Shown one piece after another: positions 21,377-22,586 of a DNA stretch of 22,586 nt. Source of the stretch: Chloroflexi bacterium UBA4733 (GTDB lineage Bacteria; Chloroflexota; UBA4733); the NCBI GenBank assembly GCA_002404055.1, contig DHIZ01000009.1:3592-26177 (forward strand), read 5' to 3'. The position numbers and the translations under genes are program-made. How positions within the stretch are numbered: position 1 is the stretch's first letter; the number at the start of each line of letters is the position of its first letter. Below the pieces are notes generated by a model. It was not told the origin of the DNA, did no database searches, and worked only from the letters and a program-made list of their open reading frames with translations.

Positions 21377-22279
21377 ATGGTGACGCGCGCCGAAAGCGGC
21401 TTCTACACGGTCCTCCTGGACGACGGCAGCCACGTGCGCTGCCGCTTGCGCGGCCGGCTGAAACAGGGCAGGGCGGACGTCGTCTCGCTCGTTACTATCG
21501 GTGACCGCGTCCGGGTCACCCTCACCGCCGACGATGACGGTAATGTCGAGGAAGTGCTACCCCGCCGCACCGAGTTGGTCCGGCGGGCGGCCGGCCCGGG
21601 CCGCAAGCGCTGGATCAGCCAGGCGCTGGCTGCCAACCTGGACCTCTTAGTCGTCGTCACGTCGATCGTTGCGCCGGAATTCAATGTTGCACGCCTGGAT
21701 CGTTTCCTGGTGGTGGCTGAGGACGCCGACATACCGCCCACCATCTGCCTGAACAAGTGTGATCTAGCGACCAGGGCGAAGGTCGCGGAGGCGCTGTCGC
21801 CCTTCACCAACACTGGTTACCCGATGATCCAGACCAGCGTTGTCAGCGGTCAGGGGCTACCCGAGCTGCGGTCGCTGCTGGAGGGGCATCGCTCCGCCTT
21901 CGTTGGCGCCTCCGGAACCGGAAAATCGAGCCTGCTGAACGCGCTGTTACCCGGAGCCGGCCAGCGCACCGGCGACGTGAACAGCGCCTCGGGTCGGGGC
22001 CGCCACACGACGACCGTGGCGCAACTGGTGCCGCTGGATGAACAGACCTGGCTGGCCGACACCCCAGGGCTACGCGAGCTCTCACCGTGGGGCCTGCAGC
22101 GCGACCGGCTGCCCTGGCTGTTCCCGGAAATTCGTCTCGCCATCGAGGCTCCGTGCCGCTTCCCGGCCTGCACGCACCGCAGCGAACCCGGTTGTCGGGT
22201 CCTGGAAGCGGTACACGACGGGCGCATGGCCGAATCGCGTCACAGCAGTTACGTCAAGCTATGGGATGAGGCGGAATAG
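21377..22279 (+). CDS. rsgA: Ribosome small subunit-dependent GTPase RsgA
   Basis: A 300-residue circularly permuted GTPase that helps mature the 30S ribosomal subunit. An OB-fold comes first (residues 1-65, GFYTVLLDDGSHVRCRLRG). The G motifs are in permuted order: G4 NKCD at 126-129, then G1 GASGTGKSS at 177-185, G2 around RGRHTTT at 207-213 and G3 DTPG at 228-231. The C-terminal zinc site is Cys260, Cys265, His267 and Cys273 (CRFPACTHRSEPGC). GAAGGG touches the ATG directly, so initiation at the GTG in the second codon is also possible. The family assignment is certain. Confidence 0.97.
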   Translation: MVTRAESGFYTVLLDDGSHVRCRLRGRLKQGRADVVSLVTIGDRVRVTLTADDDGNVEEVLPRRTELVRRAAGPGRKRWISQALAANLDLLVVVTSIVAPEFNVARLDRFLVVAEDADIPPTICLNKCDLATRAKVAEALSPFTNTGYPMIQTSVVSGQGLPELRSLLEGHRSAFVGASGTGKSSLLNALLPGAGQRTGDVNSASGRGRHTTTVAQLVPLDEQTWLADTPGLRELSPWGLQRDRLPWLFPEIRLAIEAPCRFPACTHRSEPGCRVLEAVHDGRMAESRHSSYVKLWDEAE

Positions 22280-22326
22280 CGTAGGCTATGCATGGGCGAC
22301 CGATCCGGTCAACGCATGCTACGCTA
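22277..22326 (+). terminator. Imperfect hairpin after rsgA
   Basis: TAGCGTAG (22277-22284, including the rsgA stop) pairs with CTACGCTA (22319-22326). ATGC (22288-22291) pairs with GCAT (22314-22317) inside it, with small bulges. It lies between rsgA and the next start. There is no T-run, so it may be a terminator of the T-less kind or just an intergenic palindrome. Confidence 0.35.
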
Positions 22327-22350
22327 GCACGCACCAGGAAGCGAGGCAGC

Positions 22351-22586
22351 ATGCAGGCCGAAACAGCCACTCTAGACTGGCCGCCCGATCTCTTCGACAG
22401 TGAAGAACAGGATGAACCGTTGGCTGGGCAAGACCACGCCGACACCATCGACAGCCTCTCCTACCCTTTGCGCGGTCGCCTGTCCGGCCCCGATTGCTTT
22501 GTGGCCGCCGAGTTGCGCGTCCATCGTAATCCGGGAAACCTGCGCGACTACAAAGAGCCGGATGTGCTGGTCGCCTTCGGCGTGCC
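22351..22586 (+). CDS. Uma2 family (DUF820) endonuclease-like protein, partial at window edge
   Basis: Only the first 78 residues are visible. The start is ATG at 22351, with CGAGG upstream. After an acidic opening (DWPPDLFDSEEQDEPLAG), the segment VAAELRVHRNPGNLRDYK leads to EPDVLVAFGVP. This is the PD-(D/E)XK-like core signature of Uma2 proteins, in which the Asp of PDVLV is a predicted active-site residue. Uma2 proteins are abundant in Cyanobacteria and Chloroflexota and often linked to mobile DNA; their function is unsettled. The remaining catalytic residues lie beyond the window. Confidence 0.75.
   Translation, partial: MQAETATLDWPPDLFDSEEQDEPLAGQDHADTIDSLSYPLRGRLSGPDCFVAAELRVHRNPGNLRDYKEPDVLVAFGV

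Noticed and set aside
1..22586. tRNA, rRNA, integrase or transposase genes marking an island
   Set aside because: No tRNA-like cloverleaf, rRNA sequence or recombinase motif was seen in any frame. The island boundary is inferred only from gene content and the DUF2342 overlap.

Overview
The window is GC-rich bacterial DNA with dense short operons on both strands and no RNA genes, rRNA or CRISPR array that I can see. Several things point to the Chloroflexota, possibly a Thermomicrobia-like lineage. These are lipoprotein-type family 1 sugar-binding proteins with Tat-like signals and Ser/Thr/Ala-rich linkers, a DUF2342 (coenzyme F420-associated) metalloprotein, a phytanoyl-CoA-dioxygenase-like protein embedded in sugar genes, and a Uma2-type protein. 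The lineage is an inference from gene content only.

Layout. From 1 to 17.5 kb the window is a sugar-catabolism island. (a) <1-1466 (-) is an ABC sugar-binding lipoprotein cut by the window edge. It diverges from 1796-5662 (+), a tightly packed operon: an IclR regulator fused to a periplasmic-type sugar-binding domain, a 63-residue stub of an SMP-30/gluconolactonase-like gene, an aldose-epimerase-like protein and an SDR dehydrogenase. The last three overlap one another through TGATG junctions. (b) 5719-6054 (-) is the C-terminal remnant of a sulfatase, lying behind a second sugar-binding lipoprotein (6160-7599, -) that has no permeases next to it. Upstream of that lipoprotein is an AraC regulator (7849-8859, -). 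(c) 9208-10346 (+) holds a phytanoyl-CoA-dioxygenase-like oxygenase and L-rhamnose mutarotase. They converge on 10359-12819 (-), an L-arabinose/L-fucose isomerase-like protein and a TIM-barrel sugar isomerase/epimerase. (d) A 464-bp gap with large inverted repeats separates these from 13284-17528 (+), an operon of amidohydrolase-2 lactonase, D-2-hydroxyacid dehydrogenase, L-rhamnonate-dehydratase-like enolase and Gfo/Idh/MocA oxidoreductase.

From 17.5 kb to the end the genes look like chromosomal core: a DUF2342 zinc metalloprotease-like protein (-), a membrane-anchored type II NADH dehydrogenase-like flavoprotein (+), NrdR (-), a small zinc-ribbon-like protein (+), RsgA (+) and the start of a Uma2 family protein (+). 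The C-terminus of DUF2342 runs antisense into the last sugar gene, which suggests this is the edge of an inserted island.

How the genes may work together. Mutarotase, SDR sugar 1-dehydrogenase, amidohydrolase lactonase and rhamnonate dehydratase are the first steps of a non-phosphorylating (oxidative) route for L-rhamnose or a related 6-deoxy or uncommon sugar. No kinase or 2-keto-3-deoxy-acid aldolase is visible. The two binding proteins, the sugar-sensing regulators and the sulfatase remnant suggest the sugar comes from (possibly sulfated) polysaccharide. Several pieces are broken or orphaned (SMP-30 stub, sulfatase tail, binding protein without permeases), so the island has been reshuffled.
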